NCBI GenBank assembly: GCA_030038695.1
Contig: JASHSN010000223.1
Location: 1-8,072 of the forward strand
DNA from: Nitrososphaeraceae archaeon
GTDB taxonomy: Archaea > Thermoproteota > Nitrososphaeria > Nitrososphaerales > Nitrososphaeraceae
Reading direction: 5' to 3'
DNA length: 8,072 nt
Under the pieces are notes generated by a model. The model had not been told where the DNA came from and ran no database searches. It was given only the letters and a program-made list of their open reading frames with translations. How positions within the stretch are numbered: the stretch's first letter is position 1; each line of letters begins with the position of its first letter. The translations under genes and the position numbers were made by a program. Of this stretch, positions 1 to 5,152 are shown one piece after another.

Positions 1-209
1 GGTATATATGAATAGATACCATTATCGAAATGAATTTTCGCAAGTGGAGCATCTCTTCCACGTTCGTGTACTATATCAACAACTAGGCCAGTGTGATGTT
101 CATCTAATTTAAAATTAGGATATTTGGCCGGAGATATTTTTCCGACTGTAATTGCTCTGAATTGCTTGCCGCCGCGCCCTCTTCTGCGCACTAATGGTCT
201 TTTTCCCAA
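1..209 (-). CDS. rpl2: Ribosomal protein uL2 (L2p/L8e), N-terminal part
   Basis: This is a core protein of the large ribosomal subunit that contacts 23S rRNA at the peptidyl-transferase region. The minus strand from 209 reads (L/M)GKRPLVRRRGRGGKQFRA, then KYPNFKLDEHHTGLVVDIVHERGRDAPLAKIHFDNG. This matches the archaeal and eukaryotic L2 start (MGKR-RRGRGG) and the block around VDIVH-RG-APLAKI. About 69 residues are present; the family is about 240 residues long, so the rest lies beyond the left edge. The start is taken as TTG at 207-209, because it places the family-typical MGKR at the N-terminus. No Shine-Dalgarno sequence precedes it, and a TATA-like element at 229-236 (minus) would suit a leaderless transcript. 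The gene is divergent from cdc48, so L3, L4 and L23, its usual archaeal upstream neighbours, are not directly in front of it. Identity is secure; the exact start is less so. Confidence 0.9.
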   Translation of the reverse strand, partial: MGKRPLVRRRGRGGKQFRAITVGKISPAKYPNFKLDEHHTGLVVDIVHERGRDAPLAKIHFDNGIYSYI

Positions 210-236
210 AGCTGATCGAGTTAAACATGAAATAAG

Positions 237-263
237 GTGATTTTAAGATTGTGCTAAAATCAC
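237..263. repeat. Perfect 9-bp inverted repeat between L2 and cdc48
   Basis: GTGATTTTA at 237-245 is matched exactly by its reverse complement TAAAATCAC at 255-263, with a 9-base spacer. It sits just upstream of the L2 start, at or beside that gene's presumed TATA/BRE region, and about 100 bases upstream of cdc48. It could be a dimeric regulator site or, if the L2 transcript starts far enough upstream, a 5'-leader hairpin. In AT-rich DNA a 9-bp repeat can occur by chance within 8 kb, so its function is inferred from position only. Confidence 0.45.
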
Positions 264-304
264 GGAACACGGTACATTTATCAATGCTGTTACTTATTTT
301 TATC

Positions 305-360
305 AAATAAATAATTAGCGGGAAACGTAATAAGGTATAAAGATGAGTAAGTCCTAGGTG
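305..360 (+). promoter_or_regulatory. cdc48 promoter region and candidate ribosome binding site
   Basis: There are two alternative readings. TATAAAG at 336-342 is centred 27 bases before the GTG start at 366, which would give a leaderless mRNA. The AT-rich stretch at 305-316 (AAATAAATAATT) would instead place the transcript start near 335. That leader would carry AGGTG at 356-360, a match to the Shine-Dalgarno core 5 bases before the GTG. The sequence alone does not decide between them, but both support translation beginning at 366. Confidence 0.5.
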
Positions 361-365
361 TCATT

Positions 366-2534
366 GTGAGCCAGAATACTCTATCTCTAAAGGTGCTAGA
401 AGCATATACTAGGGATGTGGGTCGTGGAGTAGCTCGTATTGACTATGATTCTATGGATTCTTTAAACGCATCTACTGGTGATGTTGTTGAAATCAGAGGC
501 AAACGTAGAACGGTTGCCAAATGTTTACCACTTTACCCTTCAGATGAAGGGAAGGGAATAATTCGAGTTGATGGTCTAGTAAGGAATAATGCTGGAGTGG
601 CTATCGGAGACACAGTAGTTGTAAGGAAAATCAAGGCAGTTCCAGCTGAGAAAGTTATAGTTGCTCCTTTAGAGGCTATACCTCCTATTGACGAGCGATA
701 TCTTGCTGATGCTCTTGAAAGTGTACCTCTTATCAAAGGAGATAATGTGATGGTTCCTTACTTTGGTGGCAGACTTACCTTCCAAGTTATTGGTGTAACA
801 CCGGCTGCCGATGCGGTTTTAGTTACACAGAAGACAGTATTTCATATTGCAGAGAAAGGCGAAACGTTACGAGGAGTTCCACAGGTTACATATGAAGACA
901 TCGGAGGCCTAAAGGAAGAAATCCAAAAAGTTAGAGAGATGATTGAACTCCCGTTAAGACATCCAGAAATCTTTGAAAAACTAGGCATCGAAGCTCCAAA
1001 AGGCGTACTATTATACGGCCCTCCTGGAACTGGCAAAACTCTTTTGGCAAAGGCAGTGGCGAACGAAAGTAATGCTCACTTTATCAGTATCTCAGGACCT
1101 GAAATAATGAGTAAATTCTATGGAGAATCTGAGGCACGTCTGAGAGAAATCTTTAAAGAAGCGAAGGAGAAGGCGCCTTCTATAATATTCATAGATGAAA
1201 TTGACTCTATTGCTCCAAAGAGAGAAGAAGTAACTGGTGAGGTCGAGAGAAGAGTAGTCTCGCAGTTGCTATCATTAATGGACGGCCTAGAGGCAAGAGG
1301 CAAGGTCATCGTAATTGCAGCCACTAACAGACCCAATGCAATCGATCCTGCACTAAGACGTCCTGGTAGATTTGACAGAGAAATTGAGATTAAGGTCCCT
1401 GATAAACGTGGTAGATTGGAGATACTACAAATTCACACGCGTAATATGCCTCTTGATACAGATGTAGATCAAGATAGAGTTGCAGCAGTAACCCATGGAT
1501 TTGTAGGCGCAGATCTTGAATACTTGTGCAAGGAGGCAGCTATGAAATGTTTGAGAAGATTGTTGCCCGAACTTAATTTAGAAGAGGAGAAACTTGCACC
1601 AGAAGTATTGAACAAACTCGTAGTCATGATGAACGATTTTGAGAACGCGGTAAAGGAGGTAATGCCATCAGCTATGAGAGAAGTCTACTTAGAATCGCCT
1701 GATATCCCATGGACAGCGATAGGTGGTCTAGAGGAGGTAAAGCGTGAATTACAAGAAGCAGTAGAATGGCCGTTGAGATATCCTGACTTGTACACAAAAT
1801 TAGGACATTCTATGCCAAAGGGCTTGTTAATGCATGGACCGTCAGGAACAGGAAAAACCCTGCTCGCGAAGGCTGTCGCCACCGAATCTGAAGCCAACTT
1901 TATCAGTGTCAGAGGACCTGAATTGCTAAGCAAATGGGTTGGAGAATCAGAACGAGGTATCAGAGAAATATTCAGGAGAGCAAGACAAGCTGCACCGTGT
2001 GTGGTTTTTTTTGACGAGATTGATTCGATAGCTCCAACAAGAGGTATGGGGGGCGACAGCATGGTTACGGAGCGTGTGGTATCACAATTACTTACAGAAT
2101 TGGACGGAATTCAGGCATTATCAGGAGTAGTAGTTCTGGCTGCAACAAACAGGGCCGACATGATCGATCCAGCACTTCTCAGACCAGGAAGGTTCGACAA
2201 GATTGTGTTCGTACCTATGCCTGATAAGGGAGCTAGACAGAAAATTTTGGAGATTCATTCGAAGGACAAACCAATCGGCCCTGATGTAGAATTATCCAAG
2301 GTTGCTGAACTTACTGACGGATTCAGTGGGGCTGATACAAGTTCTGTTGCAAATACTGCTGTTTCACTAGTGCTGCACGAATATTTAGCCAAATATCCAA
2401 CACCGGAGGAAGCGGCGAAACATGCTTCAGAGGCTCATGTAATGATGCGTCACTTTGAAGAGGGAGTAAAGAAGATCAAGACTCAAAGAGAAGGCAAACC
2501 GGGAGAAAAGGTGACTGTTCCTTACTATAGATAA
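366..2534 (+). CDS. cdc48: Cdc48/VAT-type double AAA+ ATPase (722 aa)
   Basis: This is a cytosolic hexameric unfoldase that uses ATP to pull proteins through its central pore. Domain order: Cdc48 N-domain (about residues 5-90, double-psi barrel), Cdc48 domain 2 (about 105-170), D1 ATPase (about 175-400) and D2 ATPase (about 445-690). D1 has Walker A GPPGTGKT at 218-225, Walker B IIFIDEID at 273-280, sensor-1 Asn321 in AATNRP, and an RRPGRFD arginine-finger segment. D2 has Walker A GPSGTGKT at 491-498, Walker B VVFFDEID at 546-553, and LLRPGRFD. Pore-loop aromatics are KFYG in D1 and KWVG in D2, as in archaeal homologues. Length is normal for archaeal Cdc48. The chain ends in YYR, which fits the HbYX motif used by proteasome-activating ATPases to dock on the 20S core. 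It appears to be transcribed alone, since the next gene has its own TATA box. Confidence 0.96.
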   Translation: MSQNTLSLKVLEAYTRDVGRGVARIDYDSMDSLNASTGDVVEIRGKRRTVAKCLPLYPSDEGKGIIRVDGLVRNNAGVAIGDTVVVRKIKAVPAEKVIVAPLEAIPPIDERYLADALESVPLIKGDNVMVPYFGGRLTFQVIGVTPAADAVLVTQKTVFHIAEKGETLRGVPQVTYEDIGGLKEEIQKVREMIELPLRHPEIFEKLGIEAPKGVLLYGPPGTGKTLLAKAVANESNAHFISISGPEIMSKFYGESEARLREIFKEAKEKAPSIIFIDEIDSIAPKREEVTGEVERRVVSQLLSLMDGLEARGKVIVIAATNRPNAIDPALRRPGRFDREIEIKVPDKRGRLEILQIHTRNMPLDTDVDQDRVAAVTHGFVGADLEYLCKEAAMKCLRRLLPELNLEEEKLAPEVLNKLVVMMNDFENAVKEVMPSAMREVYLESPDIPWTAIGGLEEVKRELQEAVEWPLRYPDLYTKLGHSMPKGLLMHGPSGTGKTLLAKAVATESEANFISVRGPELLSKWVGESERGIREIFRRARQAAPCVVFFDEIDSIAPTRGMGGDSMVTERVVSQLLTELDGIQALSGVVVLAATNRADMIDPALLRPGRFDKIVFVPMPDKGARQKILEIHSKDKPIGPDVELSKVAELTDGFSGADTSSVANTAVSLVLHEYLAKYPTPEEAAKHASEAHVMMRHFEEGVKKIKTQREGKPGEKVTVPYYR

Positions 2535-2558
2535 GAGATTGGAGCTGACTATGCAAAA

Positions 2559-2591
2559 TGATGTATGATTTATGATACATAAAGTACATCA
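2559..2591. repeat. Nested inverted repeats downstream of cdc48
   Basis: TGATGTA at 2559-2565 pairs with TACATCA at 2585-2591. A competing pair, ATGTAT at 2561-2566 and ATACAT at 2575-2580, lies inside it. The structure starts 25 bases after the cdc48 stop and ends about 40 bases before the TATA box of the next gene. It may be a 3'-end hairpin for cdc48 or a regulator site for the downstream gene. No long T-tract follows it, so it is not a clear terminator. Confidence 0.35.
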
Positions 2592-2633
2592 CATCACTTA
2601 CATAAGAAAAAAACCATTCCATATCCTCCCATA

Positions 2634-2641
2634 TTTATATA
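2634..2641 (+). promoter_or_regulatory. TATA box of the PsbP-like gene (leaderless)
   Basis: TTTATATA is a full match to the archaeal TATA consensus. Its centre lies about 27 bases before ATG 2665 (about 24 before GTG 2662), so transcription should start at or next to the start codon. This is the main reason for preferring the short start over the in-frame ATG at 2572, which lies upstream of the TATA box. Confidence 0.7.
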
Positions 2642-2664
2642 CGAGACATGTTAGCTTTAGTGTG

Positions 2665-3279
2665 ATGCTTCGGGCTGACATTATATCAGTTACTTCAGGA
2701 ATTGCTCTACTATTTGTAACAGTATCATTGGTACTACCTGGTTCTATAACTCAGTCTTCATCAGCAGAGCATCAATACACGCCAGCGAACAGGACAACAT
2801 TGGCAAAAATAAGTACTAATTTCCAAACGTATTCGAATCTGGCTTTTGGTATAAAGATGAATTATCCCCCTACTTGGCTCAAGCTAGATTTGTCTCGTAA
2901 CAACTCATCTGTTCTAGTTGTTGCATTCAAGACACCAGTCGGGAGTCCATTAGGGTCATTAAATATATTGGTGGGGAACGTCAGTTCTGGGAACGTAACA
3001 CTAGCTGCCCTAGTTAGCACAACGATTAATCACCTGAGACAAACTGGAAAGATCCTACATCTTATTTCATCTATCCCAACTACACTTGCAGGTAATTTAG
3101 CACACAAGTTAATATACACAACAATGGCACCACAAGGATTTGAATTGGAAGCAATGCAGCTAATTTCATTAGCTGGGAACAAGGCATATTTTATTACCTA
3201 CGCGGTTCCAACATCAAATTATGCCACTTATCTACCAATTATACTAAGGATGATTAGTTCGACTGTAATAATTAGATAA
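2665..3279 (+). CDS. Secreted PsbP-like domain protein (204 aa)
   Basis: The protein is predicted to be exported. A hydrophobic N-terminal segment (residues about 5-26, SVTSGIALLFVTVSLVLPG) is followed by a polar stretch ending SSSA near 34, a plausible signal-peptide cleavage site. Residues about 55-204 look like the PsbP/PsbP-related fold: FGIKMNYPPTWLK, then a PVGSPLGSLNILV strand, TLAGNLAHKLIYT, GNKAYFITYAV and a final YLPIILRMISST. Such proteins occur in non-photosynthetic archaea with no known function; the name reflects fold, not a photosystem role. The frame is open from ATG 2572, but that would put 31 charged residues ahead of the signal peptide and start upstream of the TATA box. 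ATG 2665 is therefore chosen, with GTG 2662 directly before it as an alternative. It is a single-gene unit. The fold assignment rests on pattern recognition only. Confidence 0.72.
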   Translation: MLRADIISVTSGIALLFVTVSLVLPGSITQSSSAEHQYTPANRTTLAKISTNFQTYSNLAFGIKMNYPPTWLKLDLSRNNSSVLVVAFKTPVGSPLGSLNILVGNVSSGNVTLAALVSTTINHLRQTGKILHLISSIPTTLAGNLAHKLIYTTMAPQGFELEAMQLISLAGNKAYFITYAVPTSNYATYLPIILRMISSTVIIR

Positions 3280-3298
3280 TTCAAGCACCCAAATTTTC

Positions 3299-3314
3299 GT
3301 AATTGCTAAATTAC
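3299..3314 (+). terminator. Possible 3'-end hairpin after the PsbP-like gene
   Basis: GTAATT (3299-3304), a GCTA loop and AATTAC (3309-3314) form a 6-bp hairpin 20 bases after the stop codon, preceded by AAATTTTC and followed by AT-rich sequence. Archaeal termination relies mainly on T-tracts, so the hairpin is only weak evidence. Confidence 0.3.
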
Positions 3315-3380
3315 ATAATTAAATATAAATTTCATAAAAATCTAGTCTAAGTTCTCGGAAATTTTATACGACCTCCTTTC

Positions 3381-3392
3381 ATTTTCGAAAAT
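3381..3392. repeat. 12-bp perfect palindrome upstream of the ArsR-type gene
   Basis: ATTTTCGAAAAT is fully self-complementary. It lies about 60 bases upstream of the TATA box of the winged-helix regulator gene. It is a candidate binding site for a dimeric regulator, possibly the adjacent gene's product; this is inferred from symmetry and position. Confidence 0.35.
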
Positions 3393-3420
3393 CAATTCTA
3401 CCTAGAACAACTTTCAGTAC

Positions 3421-3433
3421 ATATTCGGAATAT
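3421..3433. promoter_or_regulatory. Candidate operator: 6-1-6 dyad upstream of the ArsR-type gene
   Basis: ATATTC and GAATAT flank a single G. The dyad ends 17 bases before the TATA box at 3451. ArsR-family dimers commonly bind AT-rich dyads in their own promoters. Binding here is inferred, not shown. Confidence 0.4.
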
Positions 3434-3450
3434 CAAAAAGGTTTAAAACA

Positions 3451-3458
3451 TTTAAATA
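3451..3458 (+). promoter_or_regulatory. TATA box of the ArsR-type gene (leaderless)
   Basis: TTTAAATA is centred 26-27 bases before the ATG at 3481, so transcription should begin at the start codon. No Shine-Dalgarno sequence lies in front of the ATG, as expected for a leaderless transcript. Confidence 0.68.
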
Positions 3459-3480
3459 TTTCCTTAATTATATACATATC

Positions 3481-3807
3481 ATGGGTTCGCCATGGAAAGC
3501 ACTGTCTGATGATAGCAGAAGAGAAATCCTGCTTTTGCTCAAGAAGAGAGACATGGTTCCTACTGAAATAGCAGAACACTTTAGCTTTACTTTGCCAGCT
3601 CTCTCTTCTCACTTACGCATCCTAAGAGAAGCAGATTTGATAACAGAAAACAAAAAAGGAAAAAATAGGTATTATTCAGTGAATAAAAAGCGAACTATGG
3701 AATTGATAGAATTTTTTGAAGATATGTATGACTATAGGTTGAATGCTTTGAAGGAATATGTAGAAAACAAAGAAAAGAAAAAAGATAGAGTCCGAACCGA
3801 TAAATAG
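3481..3807 (+). CDS. ArsR-family winged-helix transcriptional regulator (108 aa)
   Basis: This is a small DNA-binding protein with the ArsR/SmtB winged helix-turn-helix: WKALSDDSRREILLLL (residues 5-20), then TEIAEHFSFTLPALSSHLRILREADLI with the recognition helix near 38-48, and the wing KKGKNRYYSV (58-67). A basic, lysine-rich tail (96-108) follows a helix that probably forms the dimer interface. There is no cysteine in the whole protein and no ELCVCDL-type metal site, so arsenic or thiol-metal sensing is unlikely. It resembles the metal-independent SdpR-like branch (KALSDxxRREIL...LSxHL). Length is typical. Two dyads upstream (3381-3392 and 3421-3433) could be autoregulatory sites. Its targets are unknown; the nearest candidates are itself and the upstream secreted-protein gene. 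Confidence 0.9.
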   Translation: MGSPWKALSDDSRREILLLLKKRDMVPTEIAEHFSFTLPALSSHLRILREADLITENKKGKNRYYSVNKKRTMELIEFFEDMYDYRLNALKEYVENKEKKKDRVRTDK

Positions 3808-3875
3808 GTTCATTATAGATTCGCTCAAAACGACAGAACGAACAGCACATCCTGGAAAGATGCGGGATTGGATAA

Positions 3876-3958
3876 TTCATAATCAAATTCATTTTACATG
3901 ACTGTGTTAAACAGAACTATAATACATAAAACGGAGTATGACACTTCATAATCAAATT
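3876..3958. repeat. Short direct repeat in the gap after the ArsR-type gene
   Basis: TTCATAATCAAATT occurs at 3876-3889 and again at 3945-3958. The match continues as CATTTT in both copies if a 2-base insertion is allowed. The copies start 69 bases apart within the 231-base convergent gap (3808-4038), which holds no recognisable gene. Confidence 0.5.
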
Positions 3959-3977
3959 TTCATTTTTATGGTTTTAA
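3955..3977 (+). terminator. T-rich tract, probable terminator of the ArsR-type gene
   Basis: Three T-runs (TTTT, TTTTT, TTTT) fall within about 20 bases, roughly 150 bases after the ArsR-type stop codon, in the convergent gap. Oligo-T tracts act as intrinsic terminators in archaea. The distance from the stop makes this tentative. Confidence 0.35.
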
Positions 3978-4038
3978 CGGGACAAGTCATTCGTTATTTC
4001 TTTATATTGTTATTGATCTCATGTGCCTTTCCTTCCTT

Positions 4039-4545
4039 CTAAAGTGTAGCGTTAAACTGCTTTGATGCGGAACTGAATCCTGATTCCAATGATAATACTC
4101 CATCGAGTCTCCATTTGATATGCTTCAGTTTTGCAGGATTTTGCACAAATTTGAAGATCTGCGAATTAGGGTGAGAATTAACATATTGAAATGGTGACTG
4201 TAGTGTTACCGAAGTGTTAGGAAATAACTGAGGTCTTCCGGTAACTGGAACATCTGCGTATGATAACGATCCGGGACCTAAATGGGTCCCATTTGCGAAT
4301 AGATCGTAATCGATACCTGAAGTTGTCAAAGTCGTTCCGGTTGGATTATGAATGTTAAAAAATAGATCGAGGTTGATCAGGTTAGAACCTGTCATATTTA
4401 TGACGTCTACTTTAGAAAGGGTTATGTCTACGGAATTTAAATTACTTGGGAGAGTAACGGTTACGATTAACGGCAGGAGAATTATGGTTATTGCAACCGC
4501 TGCAATTACGCCGATAAGAATAATCCTTCGCCGACTTAGGAACAC
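4039..4545 (-). CDS. LEA14-like (WHy/LEA_2) single-pass membrane protein (168 aa)
   Basis: After a basic start (MFLSRRR), residues about 8-31 form one transmembrane helix (IILIGVIAAVAITIILLPLIV). This predicts an N-in anchor with the rest outside the membrane. Residues about 38-168 match the LEA14/WHy beta-sandwich: VDITLSKVDVINM, then the typical LDLFFNIHNPTG (Asn-Pro at 67-68) and GIDYDLFANGTHLGPGSL, ending with a WRLDGVLSLESG strand. In plants and bacteria these domains are linked to desiccation and stress, but the archaeal role is not established. The start is GTG at 4543-4545, with TTTTAATT centred about 25 bases upstream on the minus strand and no Shine-Dalgarno sequence, so it is probably leaderless. 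It is the last minus-strand gene before the convergent gap with the ArsR-type gene. Confidence 0.78.
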   Translation of the reverse strand: MFLSRRRIILIGVIAAVAITIILLPLIVTVTLPSNLNSVDITLSKVDVINMTGSNLINLDLFFNIHNPTGTTLTTSGIDYDLFANGTHLGPGSLSYADVPVTGRPQLFPNTSVTLQSPFQYVNSHPNSQIFKFVQNPAKLKHIKWRLDGVLSLESGFSSASKQFNATL

Positions 4546-4566
4546 ACTTTGTCTCGTAGCAGAGTG

Positions 4567-4574
4567 AATTAAAA
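4567..4574 (-). promoter_or_regulatory. TATA-like element of the LEA14-like gene
   Basis: The minus strand reads TTTTAATT, centred about 25 bases upstream of the GTG at 4545. This spacing supports a leaderless GTG start. The element is a weaker match to the TATA consensus than those at 2634 and 3451. Confidence 0.5.
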
Positions 4575-4684
4575 CCTTTCTTCTTGAATCGTGAAGAATA
4601 CATTACAATAAGATAAAGCATCGCTTTTGTCATCAGATATTGTAGTAACAGCAAATCTTTGCATTAAGCAAGGCTTTGAACCTT

Positions 4685-4709
4685 CCTAGAATATGTGACC
4701 GAATCTAGG
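4685..4709. repeat. 6-bp inverted repeat across the stop codon of the 99-aa gene
   Basis: CCTAGA at 4685-4690 pairs with TCTAGG at 4704-4709, with a 13-base loop, and spans the stop codon at 4705-4707. No T-tract follows on the minus strand, so a terminator role is doubtful. Confidence 0.25.
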
Positions 4710-5004
4710 TATCGTTACTTGACGAAGTCCTGTCCCGGGGTACCTCTGGTTCAGGGTGTATAATGGACTTCCGTGCCATGAAGAGTAAAAGGAAACCAAA
4801 GATTAATAATACTATTGCTAGACCTTCGGCGCCCCCATCCGGTACGACTTCAAAATAGATTATTGAAAATACAATACTGGCTGAGGATTGAAAAACAAAT
4901 TTTAACGATTCACGTATCTTGGCCCTCTTCGCAATAAATCCAAGACCGAAAATCACCGCACAAGGATAAATGGACAATAAGATATACTGGTCAAAATCTA
5001 GCAA
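4705..5004 (-). CDS. Small membrane protein of unknown function (99 aa)
   Basis: I do not recognise this family. The protein has three likely membrane segments, at residues about 7-25 (YILLSIYPCAVIFGLGFIA), 35-53 (ending SIVFSIIYFEVV) and 61-77 (GLAIVLLIFGFLLLFM). A basic loop (KRAKIRESLK) lies between the first two. The polar C-terminal tail is rich in Pro, Glu and Ser. By the positive-inside rule the first loop is cytoplasmic. The start is TTG at 5002-5004: TTAAATAA on the minus strand is centred 27-28 bases upstream, the spacing expected for a leaderless transcript, and this supports the gene being real despite its size and start codon. It has the same orientation as the LEA14-like gene 160 bases downstream, but that gene has its own TATA-like element. 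Coding status is likely, not certain. Confidence 0.6.
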   Translation of the reverse strand: MLDFDQYILLSIYPCAVIFGLGFIAKRAKIRESLKFVFQSSASIVFSIIYFEVVPDGGAEGLAIVLLIFGFLLLFMARKSIIHPEPEVPRDRTSSSNDT

Positions 5005-5027
5005 GGATTCGTTGATACAATTGCATC

Positions 5028-5035
5028 TTATTTAA
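5028..5035 (-). promoter_or_regulatory. TATA box of the small membrane protein gene
   Basis: The minus strand reads TTAAATAA, centred 27-28 bases upstream of TTG 5004. This matches the leaderless spacing seen for the PsbP-like and ArsR-type genes and is the main support for the TTG start. Confidence 0.58.
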
Positions 5036-5152
5036 CCCTACTATCTCAGACATCAACTTAGCATGGCGTTTATCGCGAAATTTCCCGTGGCTTTCGTACG
5101 AGCAGTTGAATAATCGAATACACAACTGGCAAACTAAAATTATAATGCGAGA

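Noticed and set aside
115..306. A 63-residue minus-strand open frame
   Set aside because: It lies in a different frame over the L2 5' end and the promoter gap; L2 in the correct frame explains the sequence.
1685..2062. A 125-residue minus-strand open frame inside cdc48
   Set aside because: It is antisense to the D2 ATPase domain; the composition is that of a reversed conserved gene and there is no promoter or start signal.
3808..4038. A possible tRNA or small RNA gene in the largest gap
   Set aside because: No cloverleaf-compatible stems, TPsiC-like box or conserved motif could be found; only a short direct repeat and T-rich sequence are present.
4352..4654. Short open frames on both strands over the LEA14-like gene start
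   Set aside because: They overlap the membrane anchor coding region in other frames and look like no protein family.
5094..5101. 8-bp palindrome TCGTACGA upstream of the synthetase-like gene
   Set aside because: Too short to stand out from chance and not well placed relative to a clear TATA box.
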